A stretch of DNA of 64,000 bases from Achromobacter sp. HZ34 (GTDB lineage: Bacteria; Pseudomonadota; Gammaproteobacteria; Burkholderiales; Burkholderiaceae_B). The notes beneath the pieces were generated by a model, which saw only the letters and a list, made by a program, of their open reading frames with translations, did not search any database and was not told the DNA's origin. The stretch is from positions 930,001-994,000 of the forward strand of contig NZ_NJIX01000001.1 of NCBI RefSeq assembly GCF_002209485.1, read 5' to 3'. This document shows, piece by piece, positions 1-8,992 of the stretch; within the stretch, counting starts at the first letter, position 1; every line of letters starts with the position of its first letter. A program made the position numbers and the translations under genes.

Positions 1-182
1 TGGGTCGCGGTGGTGGCGCCCCGGGCCTGCCAGGCGGCGTGGCCGTCCGGGTTGATGTCGATGGCGTGGATCTGGCCGGGCGGGCAGATCTTGCCGGCCA
101 TGCCGATGGCCAGGGCGGTGGCCATGTTGCCGCCGCCGACGAAGGCGACCCGCAGGTCGCTGGAAGAGAGGTTCGTGTCCAT
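1..182 (-). CDS. proC: pyrroline-5-carboxylate reductase, N-terminal part (runs off window)
   Basis: The reverse strand from 182 encodes 60 residues that begin MDTNLSSSDLRVAFVGGGNM and continue to the window edge without a stop. The FVGGGNMATAL stretch is the nucleotide-binding GxGxM motif typical of ProC, which makes L-proline from pyrroline-5-carboxylate using NAD(P)H in the cytoplasm. The first 8 or so residues before the beta strand are short, as usual for the family, which supports ATG at 182. It is divergent from ugpB. Only the N-terminal part of the Rossmann domain is visible, so another F420-type or NADP oxidoreductase is possible, but the motif fits ProC best. Confidence 0.8.
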   Translation of the reverse strand, partial: MDTNLSSSDLRVAFVGGGNMATALAIGMAGKICPPGQIHAIDINPDGHAAWQARGATTAT

Positions 183-314
183 GGTGGTGGATTGTAAGCT
201 GGGGCCGCGGCCCGCATCGCGGCCGTGATCGGAGCCCCGGCCAGGTAGTGGGTTACCACAGCCCACTGAATCATTATCTGATGCCGATTCACGAATCTCA
301 GGGCTACTCCGAAT

Positions 315-371
315 TTGACAGCCAACCGGGCTGGTGTAACAGTCACGAATTCGTCACAAACAATTCATATG
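315..371 (+). promoter_or_regulatory. candidate PhoB-type promoter of ugpBAEC
   Basis: Two 7-bp direct repeats, CAGTCAC (340-346) and TCGTCAC (351-357), are separated by 4 bp (GAAT), the spacing of a Pho box (consensus CTGTCAT-N4-CTGTCAT). An AT-rich stretch with CATATG (366-371) lies about one turn downstream and could be the -10 element. A TTGACA hexamer also sits at 315-320. The ugp operon is PhoB-controlled in E. coli, so the site is plausible, but the repeats match the consensus only partly. Confidence 0.4.
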
Positions 372-433
372 GTGTCGTGCGCGTCGAGGACAACCCTCTG
401 GCGGCACATTTGTGTAAATAGGAGGAATACCCC

Positions 434-1747
434 ATGCGCTCCCACCGTCTAGCCCTCGCGGCAGCGGCCTTGATCGCCGCGTTCGGCGCGTCGTCGGCCC
501 AGGCCGCCACTGAAATCCAGTTCTGGCACTCCATGGAAGGGGCCCTGGGCGACCGTGTCAATGAGATGGTCGATCAGTTCAACAAGAGCCAGTCCGACTA
601 TGTCGTGAAAGCCGTCTACAAAGGCAACTACGGTGAATCGATGAACGCCGGCATCGCCGCGTTCCGCGCCGGTAACGCCCCCGACATCCTGCAGGTCTTC
701 GAAGTCGGCACCGCCACGATGATGTACGCCAAGGGCGCCATCAAGCCGGTCCAGCAGATGTCCGAGGAAGCCGGCGATCCCATCGATCCCAAGGCCTTCA
801 TCGGCGCGGTGGCGGGCTACTACTCGTCGTCCGACAACAAGCTGGTGTCGATGCCCTTCAACAGCTCGACCGTGGTCATGTACTACAACAAGGACGCCTT
901 CAAGAAGGCCGGCCTTGATGCCGACAAGCCGCCCAAGACCTGGGAAGAACTGGCCGCCGCCACCAAGAAGCTGAAGGCCGCCGGGCAGGAATGCGGTTAC
1001 ACCACGTCATGGCCGTCCTGGGTCCAGCTGGAAACCTTCTCGGCCTGGCACAACGTGCCCTACGCCACCAAGGACAACGGCTTCGGCGGCCTCGACGCCC
1101 GCCTGGCCATCGATTCGCCGCTGCACCAGCGCCACCTGGAATTCCTGGCCAACCTGGCCAAGGACGGCGAGTTCATGTACGGCGGCCGCGGCGACGATCC
1201 CAACGCGCTGTTCATCTCGGGCAAGTGCGCCCTGATCACCGGCTCCAGCGGCCTGCGCGCCAACATCATCAAGAACGCCAAGTTCGAGTTCGGCACTGCC
1301 TCCGTGCCCTACTACGCCGACGTCAAGGGCGCGCCGCAGAACACCATCATCGGTGGCGCCTCGCTGTGGGTCTTCGGCAACAAGAAGCCCGAGGTCTACA
1401 AGGGCGTGACCAAGTTCTTCAAGTTCATCTCCAGCCCGGAAGTGGCCGCCAAGTGGCACCAGCAGACCGGCTACGTGCCGGTCACCAAGGCTGCCTATGA
1501 ACTGACCGAGAAAGCCGGCTTCTACACCCAGAACCCCGGTACCGACGTCGGCGTCAAGCAGTTGAACGTGACCACCACCGCGCAGTCGCGCGGCGTGCGT
1601 TTGGGCTTCCTGCCGCAGATCCGTGAAATCGAGGACGCGGAAATCGAACGCATCGTTTCCGGCAAGGAAAGCGCCAAGGAAGGCCTGGCCAATGCCACGA
1701 AACGCGGCAACGAGTTGCTCGAAAAGTTCCAAAAAAGTGTAAAGTAG
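434..1747 (+). CDS. ugpB: sn-glycerol-3-phosphate ABC transporter, periplasmic binding protein
   Basis: The 437-residue protein has a signal peptide with a cleavage site after AQA near residue 25, then a type-1 extracellular solute-binding fold. The mature start ATEIQFWHSMEGALGDRV and the segment NAPDILQVFEVGTATM are characteristic of UgpB, which captures glycerol-3-phosphate and glycerophosphodiesters in the periplasm. The length equals that of E. coli UgpB (438). The ATG at 434 has a strong GGAGGA ribosome binding site. It is first in an operon with ugpA, ugpE and ugpC and is separated from ugpA by a strong stem-loop. Confidence 0.95.
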   Translation: MRSHRLALAAAALIAAFGASSAQAATEIQFWHSMEGALGDRVNEMVDQFNKSQSDYVVKAVYKGNYGESMNAGIAAFRAGNAPDILQVFEVGTATMMYAKGAIKPVQQMSEEAGDPIDPKAFIGAVAGYYSSSDNKLVSMPFNSSTVVMYYNKDAFKKAGLDADKPPKTWEELAAATKKLKAAGQECGYTTSWPSWVQLETFSAWHNVPYATKDNGFGGLDARLAIDSPLHQRHLEFLANLAKDGEFMYGGRGDDPNALFISGKCALITGSSGLRANIIKNAKFEFGTASVPYYADVKGAPQNTIIGGASLWVFGNKKPEVYKGVTKFFKFISSPEVAAKWHQQTGYVPVTKAAYELTEKAGFYTQNPGTDVGVKQLNVTTTAQSRGVRLGFLPQIREIEDAEIERIVSGKESAKEGLANATKRGNELLEKFQKSVK

Positions 1748-1809
1748 CGCGCTTTGCTCAGGGCTGAACCCCTGGGCATGCGTACAGATACACATGCGTC
1801 ATCGAGTTC

Positions 1810-1842
1810 ATGCGGATTGCCGGCTGGCCCGGCAATCCGCAT
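1810..1842 (+). terminator. 14-bp perfect stem-loop between ugpB and ugpA
   Basis: ATGCGGATTGCCGG (1810-1823) pairs perfectly with CCGGCAATCCGCAT (1829-1842) around a 5-base loop. It is followed by TGTGTCGTTTG, a weak T-rich run. It lies between the binding-protein gene and the permease genes, where such hairpins commonly act as attenuators or 3' mRNA stabilisers so that binding protein is made in excess. Whether it terminates or protects is inference. Confidence 0.65.
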
Positions 1843-1959
1843 TGTGTCGTTTGTCTGGATGCATCCACGGTGGTCCGAGCGCCTCGCGCCTGGACCATTA
1901 CACGTTTGTTACCCCGCGCGCGCCGCCCCCGCGACGCGCTGCAAGGCATAGTCCGCCCC

Positions 1960-2841
1960 ATGGAAAAACGCGTCGTATTCGGCCATAAGACCCTGCCCTA
2001 CCTGCTGCTCTTGCCGCAGCTGATCATCACGGTCGTCTTCTTCTTCCTGCCCGCGGGACAGGCGATGTGGCAGTCGCTGCGCCTGGAAGACGCCTTCGGC
2101 CTGTCGTCGGAATTCGTCGGTCTGGCCAACTTCGCGGACCTGTTCCGGCAGACGGATTACCTCAATTCCTTCAAGACCACGGCAGTGTTCTCGTTCTTGG
2201 TAGCCTTCGTCGGTCTGTCGGTTTCGCTGCTGCTGGCCGTGATGGCCGATCGTGTGCTCAAGGGCGCCTCGGTTTACAAGACCTTGCTGATCTGGCCCTA
2301 TGCCGTGGCGCCCGCCGTGGTCGGGGTGCTCTGGCTGTTCCTGTTCTCGCCGGCGGTGGGCATCCTGGCGGTTGCCCTGCGCAATATCGGCGTGGACTGG
2401 AATCCGCGCCTGAACGGCAACCAGGCCATGATGCTGGTGCTGATTGCCGCGGTGTGGAAGCAGATTTCGTACAACTTCCTGTTCTTCCTGGCCGGCCTGC
2501 AGTCCATCCCGCGTTCGCTGATCGAGGCGGCCGCCATCGACGGCGCTTCGCCCGTGCGCCGCTTCTGGACCATCGTGTTTCCCCTGCTGTCGCCCACCAC
2601 CTTCTTCCTGCTGGTGGTGAACATCATCTATGCGTTCTTCGATACCTTCGCGGTGATCGACACCACCACCCAGGGCGGTCCGGGCACGTCCACGGCCATC
2701 CTGGTCTACAAGGTATACCGCGACGGTTTCGTCGGCCTGGACCTGGGGTCGTCAGCCGCGCAGTCGGTCATCCTGATGTTCATCGTCGTGGTCCTTACCG
2801 TGGTCCAGTTCCGCTACGTCGACCGCAAGGTCCAGTACTGA
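1960..2841 (+). CDS. ugpA: sn-glycerol-3-phosphate ABC transporter permease
   Basis: This 293-residue inner-membrane permease starts at [20 protein letters not shown]. The reading frame is open further upstream, but that extension runs through the intercistronic hairpin, and 293 residues is the UgpA family length. About six hydrophobic helices are visible. The EAA loop that contacts the ATPase, [15 protein letters not shown], lies near residue 189. It forms the translocation channel together with UgpE. Confidence 0.95.
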   Translation: MEKRVVFGHKTLPYLLLLPQLIITVVFFFLPAGQAMWQSLRLEDAFGLSSEFVGLANFADLFRQTDYLNSFKTTAVFSFLVAFVGLSVSLLLAVMADRVLKGASVYKTLLIWPYAVAPAVVGVLWLFLFSPAVGILAVALRNIGVDWNPRLNGNQAMMLVLIAAVWKQISYNFLFFLAGLQSIPRSLIEAAAIDGASPVRRFWTIVFPLLSPTTFFLLVVNIIYAFFDTFAVIDTTTQGGPGTSTAILVYKVYRDGFVGLDLGSSAAQSVILMFIVVVLTVVQFRYVDRKVQY

Positions 2842-2862
2842 TTTTTCCGAGGCATTAGGTTT

Positions 2863-3714
2863 ATGGTTGAACGCCGTCCCTGGCTGGATGTACTGGCCCA
2901 CGTAATTCTGCTCTGCGGCGTGGCCGTGGTGGCATTTCCCCTGTACGTCACTTTTGTCGCGTCCACGCAGACCGCGCAGGAGGTGGCGTCCGCGCCCATG
3001 TCGCTGATCCCGGGTTCGCACCTGGTCGGCAACTACATGCAGGCGCTGTTCGCCGGTTCCGGCGGCGGTTCCAGCGGTACGCCGGTGGCGCGCATGATGT
3101 ACGTCAGCCTGGTCATGGCCTTGTCGATTTCCATCGGCAAGATCGTGATCTCCATGATGTCGGCCTTCGCGGTGGTGTACTTCCGTTTCCGCTTCCGCAT
3201 GTTCTTCTTCTGGATGATCTTCGTCACGCTGATGCTGCCGGTGGAAGTGCGTATCGCGCCGACCTACAAGGTGGTGGCGGACCTGGGCCTGCTCAATAGC
3301 TACGCCGGCCTGGCCCTGCCCCTGATCGCGTCGGCCACCGCCACGTTCCTGTTCCGCCAGTTCTTCCTGACGGTGCCGGACGAACTGGTGGAAGCTGCCC
3401 GCATCGACGGTGCCGGCCCCATGCGCTTCTTCCGCGACGTGCTGCTGCCGCTGTCGAAGACCAGCATCGCGGCGCTGTTCGTGATCCAGTTCATCTACGG
3501 CTGGAACCAGTACCTGTGGCCGCTGCTGATCACCACCAAGGAAGACATGTACCCGGTGGTCATCGGCATCAAGCGCATGGTCAGCGGCGGCGACAGCGTG
3601 ACCGAATGGAATCTCACCATGGCCACCGCCATGCTGGCCATGCTGCCGCCGGTGCTGGTCGTGATCCTCATGCAGAAATGGTTCGTCAAGGGCCTGGTGG
3701 ATACGGAGAAGTGA
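2863..3714 (+). CDS. ugpE: sn-glycerol-3-phosphate ABC transporter permease
   Basis: This is the 283-residue second permease, 21 bp downstream of ugpA. It has the N-terminal helix and long periplasmic loop typical of MalG/UgpE permeases and an EAA motif, [16 protein letters not shown], near residue 177. The tail [14 protein letters not shown] is the common ending of the family (QKWFV.GL). It pairs with UgpA in the inner membrane. Confidence 0.95.
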   Translation: MVERRPWLDVLAHVILLCGVAVVAFPLYVTFVASTQTAQEVASAPMSLIPGSHLVGNYMQALFAGSGGGSSGTPVARMMYVSLVMALSISIGKIVISMMSAFAVVYFRFRFRMFFFWMIFVTLMLPVEVRIAPTYKVVADLGLLNSYAGLALPLIASATATFLFRQFFLTVPDELVEAARIDGAGPMRFFRDVLLPLSKTSIAALFVIQFIYGWNQYLWPLLITTKEDMYPVVIGIKRMVSGGDSVTEWNLTMATAMLAMLPPVLVVILMQKWFVKGLVDTEK

Positions 3715-3775
3715 CGCTCACCCGTCCGTTCCGCACCCTGCCCCTCTGATCAAAGCTACAAACAGCGAACATCGT

Positions 3776-4864
3776 ATGGCTACTCTCAGCTTCCGCAACG
3801 TCAAGAAAACCTATGCCGGCAATGTGCCGGTCATCCACGGCATCGATGTGGACATCGTGGATGGCGAGTTCGTCGTCATCGTCGGCCCGTCGGGCTGCGG
3901 CAAATCCACGCTCATGCGCATGGTGGCCGGCCTTGAAGAAGTCACCAGCGGCACCATCGAGATCGACGGCAAGGAGGTCAACAACCTGGAGCCGGCCGAG
4001 CGCGACATCGCCATGGTGTTCCAGAACTACGCCTTGTATCCGCACATGAGCGTGTTCCAGAACATGGCTTACGGCTTGAAGATCCGCAAGATGCCCAAGG
4101 ACGAGATCCGCAAGCGCGTCGAAGCGGCCGCGCAGATCCTGGAACTGGGCCCCTTGCTGGAGCGCCGCCCGCGCCAGTTGTCCGGCGGCCAGCGCCAGCG
4201 CGTGGCCATGGGCCGTGCCATCGTGCGTGAACCCAAGGTGTTCCTGTTCGACGAGCCCCTGTCCAACCTGGACGCCAAGCTGCGCGTGGCCATGCGGCTG
4301 GAGCTGCTCAAGCTGCATCGCCGCCTGGGCACCACCAGCCTGTACGTGACCCACGACCAGGTGGAGGCCATGACGCTGGCGCATCGCATGATCGTCATGA
4401 ACAAGGGTATCCCGGAGCAGATCGGCACGCCGATGGAAGTGTTCGAGAAGCCGGCTTCCACCTTCGTGGCCAGCTTCATCGGCTCGCCGCCGATGAACCT
4501 GGTCAACGTGCACGCCCATGGCGACGGCACGCTGAAGACCGACGACGGCCTGGACCTGGCGATCGCGCCCACGGCGGTACCCAGTGCCGTACGCGGCCGC
4601 GACGTCATCGTGGGCATGCGGCCGGAGCATCTGGTGCTTAACTCCCCCGGCCTGCGGGTCGAGGTGGAAATGGTGGAAACGCTGGGGTCCGAGCAATTGG
4701 TGCATGGCCGCTGCGGCAAGGCGTCGGTCGTGGTGCGCTGCACGACGCGGCAGATGCAGGAAGCGGTCATCAAGGCCGGCGACCAGTTGAACATCGGCCC
4801 CGACGGCCGCCATGAACTGCACTGGTTCGACGCTGTCAGCGGCAAGCGGATGCAGGGGACCTGA
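3776..4864 (+). CDS. ugpC: sn-glycerol-3-phosphate ABC transporter, ATP-binding protein
   Basis: This 362-residue CUT1-family ATPase carries Walker [10 protein letters not shown] (about 38-46), signature LSGGQRQR (near 135), Walker B VFLFDEP (near 155) and H-loop THDQVEA (near 192). A C-terminal OB-type regulatory domain follows, as in MalK/UgpC. It powers import through UgpAE. The 61-bp gap after ugpE is compatible with one transcript. The gene ends 34 bp before the convergent MerR gene, and the GC-rich hairpin there (4889-4905) has no T-tract. Confidence 0.95.
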   Translation: MATLSFRNVKKTYAGNVPVIHGIDVDIVDGEFVVIVGPSGCGKSTLMRMVAGLEEVTSGTIEIDGKEVNNLEPAERDIAMVFQNYALYPHMSVFQNMAYGLKIRKMPKDEIRKRVEAAAQILELGPLLERRPRQLSGGQRQRVAMGRAIVREPKVFLFDEPLSNLDAKLRVAMRLELLKLHRRLGTTSLYVTHDQVEAMTLAHRMIVMNKGIPEQIGTPMEVFEKPASTFVASFIGSPPMNLVNVHAHGDGTLKTDDGLDLAIAPTAVPSAVRGRDVIVGMRPEHLVLNSPGLRVEVEMVETLGSEQLVHGRCGKASVVVRCTTRQMQEAVIKAGDQLNIGPDGRHELHWFDAVSGKRMQGT

Positions 4865-4897
4865 GCGGGCCTCTTGGCCAGGCGCCGCCCGCCTGCT

Positions 4898-5941
4898 TCA
4901 GGCGGTCTCCGGCCGCCTGGCAATGCGCGCCCTTGCCTCGGGTGTCGCCAGGCAGGTGGCTACTGCCTCATAGCCCGGCGCCCGCGGATAAGGCGCCACG
5001 CGCGTAGGCGGACTGTGGTTGGCGGGACACAGGATGATGGCCTCGTCGGGGCCCACCGCCGCCAGGTCCAGAATGGACGATGAGCGCGTCATCAGGAACA
5101 GGGGCCGTGCGCGCAGCGCTGCCCGCAACCGCAAATAGGCGATCAAGGCTTCCTGTGTGGGTTGGGACAGATCCTGCTCGACCATGTCGACCACCACGGC
5201 GCCACTGCCATCGGCCTCGAAGGCCGCCAGCAGCATGGCCAGGGCGTCCGACCTCTCGGCGCCGTCGCCCATCAGCCATACGATGGCCTGCTCGACCCGC
5301 TGGCGCAGGTCGGCATCGCCATCCAATGCGTGCAGGGCCGCTCTCGTGTTGTCGGCCGCCACACGGTCCAGACCCAGGAAGCGCGCCCCCGGCAGGCTCT
5401 CCGCGATGCGTAACGCCAATCGCGTCTTGCCGCTGCCCAGGGAGCCGATGATGTAGTTCAACGGCCGGATATCGGCCAGTTCGAAAGACTCGCCCGCCCA
5501 CGGCCAGGGCAATTCGAAGGAAATGCCGGGCCATCGCTGACGGTCCCGCGAACTGCCCGCGATGTCCGCCAATTCTCTCCCTGCCGGCATCGTCCCTCGT
5601 GCCAGTCCGGACTGGATGTCGCGCAGCCTGTCCAGCCTGCGCACGCGTTCCAGGATCTCCCGGTCCAGCACCCCCTGCTGTTCGCGCAGGGCCGCCTCAA
5701 GGCTCTCGCTGGTGCCGTCCAGCACCGCGGCCACCTGGGCCAGGCTCAATCCCAATGCCCGCAGCGCCACCACCTCACCCGCGCGCGCCATGTCGTCGGG
5801 ACCGTACAGCCGGTACCCCGCCGTGCTGCGGCCAGGCGTGACCAGCCCGTGCTGCTCGTAAAGCCGCAAGGCTTTGATGGACACCCCCAGGCGGCGGGCG
5901 GCTTCGGAGGCGATTACTTGAAGATCGTCCGGCTTCGTCAT
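4898..5941 (-). CDS. MerR-family regulator fused to a P-loop ATPase domain
   Basis: The 347-residue protein starts with a MerR winged helix (EAARRLGVSIKALRLYEQHG, YRLYGPDD), followed by a coiled-coil dimerisation helix to about residue 110. Instead of a ligand-binding domain, the C-terminal half has a Walker A motif, GSLGSGKT (about 166-173), and a hydrophobic strand ending in Asp, GAVVVDM (Walker B-like). A late LFLMTRSSS strand resembles the switch region of ABC-type or AAA_21 ATPases. ATG 5941 is preferred because GAGG precedes it; ATG 5953 is also possible. The role is inferred: an ATP-dependent or nucleotide-sensing transcription factor. Its target genes are unknown. Confidence 0.8.
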   Translation of the reverse strand: MTKPDDLQVIASEAARRLGVSIKALRLYEQHGLVTPGRSTAGYRLYGPDDMARAGEVVALRALGLSLAQVAAVLDGTSESLEAALREQQGVLDREILERVRRLDRLRDIQSGLARGTMPAGRELADIAGSSRDRQRWPGISFELPWPWAGESFELADIRPLNYIIGSLGSGKTRLALRIAESLPGARFLGLDRVAADNTRAALHALDGDADLRQRVEQAIVWLMGDGAERSDALAMLLAAFEADGSGAVVVDMVEQDLSQPTQEALIAYLRLRAALRARPLFLMTRSSSILDLAAVGPDEAIILCPANHSPPTRVAPYPRAPGYEAVATCLATPEARARIARRPETA

Positions 5942-6106
5942 TGCAAACCTCATCGTTGTTGACCAGGAGCAGCCAGCATAAGGTCGGCCCCGAGGAACGG
6001 GTCAAGCGCCAGCCGACGGCCCGCGCCGCGCCTCAGGCTCCCTCCTCGGAGGCACAGAAGTGCAGCAGCCTCGCCGCTCAGATTAGGGCGCTCGAACCTG
6101 CGCGCC

Positions 6107-6910
6107 TCAGGACGTCCTCGGGCGTACGGTCAGGGACTGGCTGAGGACGGCGATGGGGCCTTCGGTGTCGTGGACGATGCTGTGGGTCACGCCCAGGCCG
6201 GTGGGGCCGAAGGCGACCTTGGTGTCGAAGCCCAGCCAGTCGCCCAGCGGCTGCCGGATCAGGTGAGCGGTCAGGTCGATGTTCGGAAATGCCACGTCGC
6301 TGGGTTGCGCGCGCGGGGTGACGCCGTTCGCGGTATCCAGCAGACCCAGCATCCGCGCGGTCGGACTGACATTACTGCCCGCCAGCAGTTGCACATCCGA
6401 ATTGATCCAGCTGACCGCATTTCCCGGGCTCACTTCGTTGCGGCGCAGTTGTATGCTCGCGACGAAGCCGCCGGGCCAGACTTTGGACATGTCCACGGCG
6501 GGCAAGGCGTCCGGCGGCGGCAGACGTGGAAAGTCATCACCCACCACTGCGCTGGTGTCCGACGCAGCCATGAGCCAGGCCCGCAGCGTCAGTCCCACGC
6601 GCCCGGCGTGGGTCAGGCGGGCTTCCACCAATTCGATCGTCTTGCCTGGCCGGATGACCTCGATCTCCACGTCGCAGGCTTCCATGGGCAGGACACCGTA
6701 GATGTCATAGCTGGCACGGCCGATCCGCAGGCCATCCTGGCGGCGGGCATCGCGGTGCGCTTCCACCAGGTGGGCCAGCAGGCCGATTGCCGGCGCGATA
6801 TGCTGCTCGGCGGGATTCCAGCCGCCGCCAACATGCAACGTAGGCACGAAGCGCGATGCGCTGACCGATTCGAAGTAGGAGGAAGGCCGGGTAGTATTTT
6901 GATTTTTCAT
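6107..6910 (-). CDS. thioesterase-like (double hotdog) acyl-CoA thioesterase family protein
   Basis: The 267-residue protein resembles the TesB-like thioesterase superfamily. HVGGGWNPAEQHIAPAIGLLAHLVEAH is a typical N-terminal hotdog start, and the second half contains SWINSDVQL and a C-terminal FGPTGLGVTHSIVHD-type strand with the conserved D/T/Q region. I chose MKNQNTTRPSSYFES at 6910 as the start because the upstream extension is basic and unlike the family. It probably hydrolyses acyl-CoA thioesters in the cytoplasm; the substrate cannot be read from sequence. It is divergent from a broken acetyltransferase gene. Confidence 0.7.
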   Translation of the reverse strand: MKNQNTTRPSSYFESVSASRFVPTLHVGGGWNPAEQHIAPAIGLLAHLVEAHRDARRQDGLRIGRASYDIYGVLPMEACDVEIEVIRPGKTIELVEARLTHAGRVGLTLRAWLMAASDTSAVVGDDFPRLPPPDALPAVDMSKVWPGGFVASIQLRRNEVSPGNAVSWINSDVQLLAGSNVSPTARMLGLLDTANGVTPRAQPSDVAFPNIDLTAHLIRQPLGDWLGFDTKVAFGPTGLGVTHSIVHDTEGPIAVLSQSLTVRPRTS

Positions 6911-6956
6911 GCGGCGTCGGAATAAGGGAGGTTTTGTGCTGAACGCGGACAATATT

Positions 6957-7112
6957 ATGCGCATAAGACGTTTTCGGCTCGGCGACGAGCCCGCCCTCTT
7001 CCAGGTTTTCCACTCGGCCATCCACCTGATCGCCGCACGGGACTACACGCCCGAGCAGATCGAAGCCTGGGCGCCCGATGCAGGTTGGCGGCGCGATCGC
7101 CCTCTCTGTTGA
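6957..7112 (+). pseudogene. truncated GNAT acetyltransferase
   Basis: The reading frame opens with MRIRRFRLGDEPALFQVF and continues HSAIHLIAARDYTPEQIEAWAP. This is the N-terminus of YafP-like GNAT acetyltransferases, normally about 150-160 residues. After DAGWRRDRPLC it meets a stop at about 51 residues. The acetyl-CoA-binding region (Q/RxxGxG/A) is missing here and was not found in the other frames before the next gene at 7220. I read it as a 3'-deleted remnant. Confidence 0.7.
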
Positions 7113-7219
7113 TGCAGATCAGGAAAGCGCACTGATGCGCCGCAGCATACGCGGGTAATATCAGCGGTAGCCGTCACCGCCATCTTCCTGGACAGGACGG
7201 ACGTCCTCGGAGACATGCC

Positions 7220-8608
7220 ATGGATCGAATCGAAAATCGTACCTATGCGGAATTGAACGTCGGCGACTCGGCAAGCCTTGCGCGTACGCTTTCGCATCGG
7301 GATATCGAACTTTTCTCCGTCGTGGCGGGCGATGCGGCGCCCATGAACCTGGACGCGGACGTCACCCATAGCGAACAGTTCCAGGCCACGGTGGCGCACG
7401 GCATGTGGGCAGTGGCCCTGCTCTCGACGGTGCTGGGCACCAAGCTGCCCGGACCGGGAACCATGTTCCTGGACCAGGCGCTGCACTTCGTTCAACCGAT
7501 CGCCGTGGGCGATGCCATCACCGTATCGGTGCGAGTCATCGCCAAGGACGACGCGACGCATCGGGTGACGCTGGATTGCCGGGCGGTCAGGCAGAACGGC
7601 GAAGACGTCATCACCGGCGTGGTCCAGGTAGCCGCGCCCACGGAAAAAATCTCCCGGCCCAGGGCCACCCTGCCCGACGTCGAACTTGTCCAACGCGGCC
7701 GCGGCTACGAGCGCCTTATCGCGATGACGCGCGGTCTGGTCCCCTTGCGCACCGCCGTCGTCCATCCAGTGGATACGCCTTCGCTGGTCGGCGCCATCGA
7801 AGCCGCGCGCGCCGGGCTCATCGTGCCCGTGCTGATCGGCCCGCTCGCCAAAATCCAGGCCGCCGCCGAACGCGCGCAAATCGACCTGGCGCCCTACGAA
7901 GTCATCCCTACCGAACACAGCGAGGCCGCCGCCGAGCAAGCCGTGCGCATGGCGCGCGATGGCCAGGTGCAAGCCTTGATGAAGGGGTCGCTGCACACCG
8001 ATGAACTGATGCGCGCCGTCGTCAGCGGCGCCGCGGGACTGCGCACGGCACGGCGCATCAGCCACGTCTTCGCCATCGACGCGCCGGCCTACCCCCGGCC
8101 CCTGTTCGTCACCGACGCCGCCATCAACGTGGCCCCGTCGTTGGAAGACAAGCGCGACATCATCCAGAACGCCATCGACCTGGTCCATGCCCTGGGTATT
8201 CCGCAACCACGGGTCGCCATTCTTTCGGCCGTCGAAACCGTCACCGCAAAATTGCGCTCGACGCTGGATGCCGCGGCGCTATGCAAGATGGCCGATCGGG
8301 GGCAGATCACGGGGGCCATCCTGGACGGCCCGCTTGCCTTCGACAACGCCGTCTCGGCCGCGGCGGCGGCGACCAAGGGCATCACCTCCCCGGTGGCCGG
8401 CCGCGCGGACATTTTCGTTGTGCCTGACCTGGAGGCGGGGAATATGCTGGCCAAGCAGCTGGAATATCTGGCCGGTGCCCAGATCGCCGGCATCGTGCTG
8501 GGCGCGCGCGTACCCATCATCCTGACCAGCCGCGCCGACGAGACCCTGGCCCGGCTGGGATCCTGCGCCATTGCCTTGCTGCTGGCGCATCATCAGACAG
8601 TGGTGTAA
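7220..8608 (+). CDS. bifunctional MaoC-like enoyl-CoA hydratase / phosphate acetyltransferase
   Basis: The 462-residue fusion has a MaoC hotdog domain (about 10-150) with the hydratase signature VVAGDAAPMNLDAD followed by VAHGM. A phosphate acetyl/butyryltransferase domain follows from about residue 165 to the end (AAERAQIDL, MKGSLHTDELMRAV, ILDGPLAFDNAVS, ILTSRAD). Such fusions are annotated as bifunctional enoyl-CoA hydratase/Pta in many beta- and alphaproteobacteria, where they are often beside an acetate kinase. No ackA is adjacent here. It probably links acyl-CoA to acyl-phosphate in the cytoplasm. Confidence 0.9.
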   Translation: MDRIENRTYAELNVGDSASLARTLSHRDIELFSVVAGDAAPMNLDADVTHSEQFQATVAHGMWAVALLSTVLGTKLPGPGTMFLDQALHFVQPIAVGDAITVSVRVIAKDDATHRVTLDCRAVRQNGEDVITGVVQVAAPTEKISRPRATLPDVELVQRGRGYERLIAMTRGLVPLRTAVVHPVDTPSLVGAIEAARAGLIVPVLIGPLAKIQAAAERAQIDLAPYEVIPTEHSEAAAEQAVRMARDGQVQALMKGSLHTDELMRAVVSGAAGLRTARRISHVFAIDAPAYPRPLFVTDAAINVAPSLEDKRDIIQNAIDLVHALGIPQPRVAILSAVETVTAKLRSTLDAAALCKMADRGQITGAILDGPLAFDNAVSAAAAATKGITSPVAGRADIFVVPDLEAGNMLAKQLEYLAGAQIAGIVLGARVPIILTSRADETLARLGSCAIALLLAHHQTVV

Positions 8609-8992
8609 GGGGGTCTGAAAGCCCTGGCGCTGAAGACCAAAACGTCTCATCGTCCAGCGGTCCTCCGCAATACCGTGCAGCCGCCGCGGCGCGCGTCGTA
8701 CCGCATTGGTTCGACGGCGACGTGCTGCCACACCCTCGCGCGGATCTGGCGGCGCTCCATGCGAGGCGGGTACCCGAGCCCCCGGGGCGGACCGTCCTGG
8801 TACGCGCACAAATCCTTTTCCCTCTTGAAGGCGAACTAATCGCCCTCCTTCGTTACCCACACGCGTTGGCGGTCAGTGGGGCGCGGATGGCGATCGCGTG
8901 TGCCTGGCCGCGGCGCCGGTGATTCCTCGCTGTCGAGGCTACGGCTGCCCGGGGCAACGCCGTCGCCATACCCAGCCAAGAGGAAGACACTC
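8609..8992. other. intergenic region, no gene recognised
   Basis: These 384 bases lie between the MaoC-Pta gene and the LysE-type gene. Short open frames exist on both strands but none resembles a known family or has a credible ribosome binding site. I saw no tRNA-like fold or insertion sequence end. The last 20 bases contain the AAGAGGAAG ribosome binding site of the next gene. Confidence 0.5.

Noticed and set aside
434-1795. Long open frames on both strands over ugpB (169 and 262 codons)
   Set aside because: They are shadows of ugpB in a GC-rich gene; they have no family motifs and no ribosome binding sites.
3686-4822. 378-codon reverse frame across ugpC
   Set aside because: Composition is His/Asp/Gln-rich and repetitive, typical of antisense to a high-GC coding gene; ugpC has all ABC motifs on the plus strand.
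8609-8992. Possible small genes between the MaoC-Pta and LysE genes
   Set aside because: Short basic peptides with no ribosome binding site or similarity that I can recognise.
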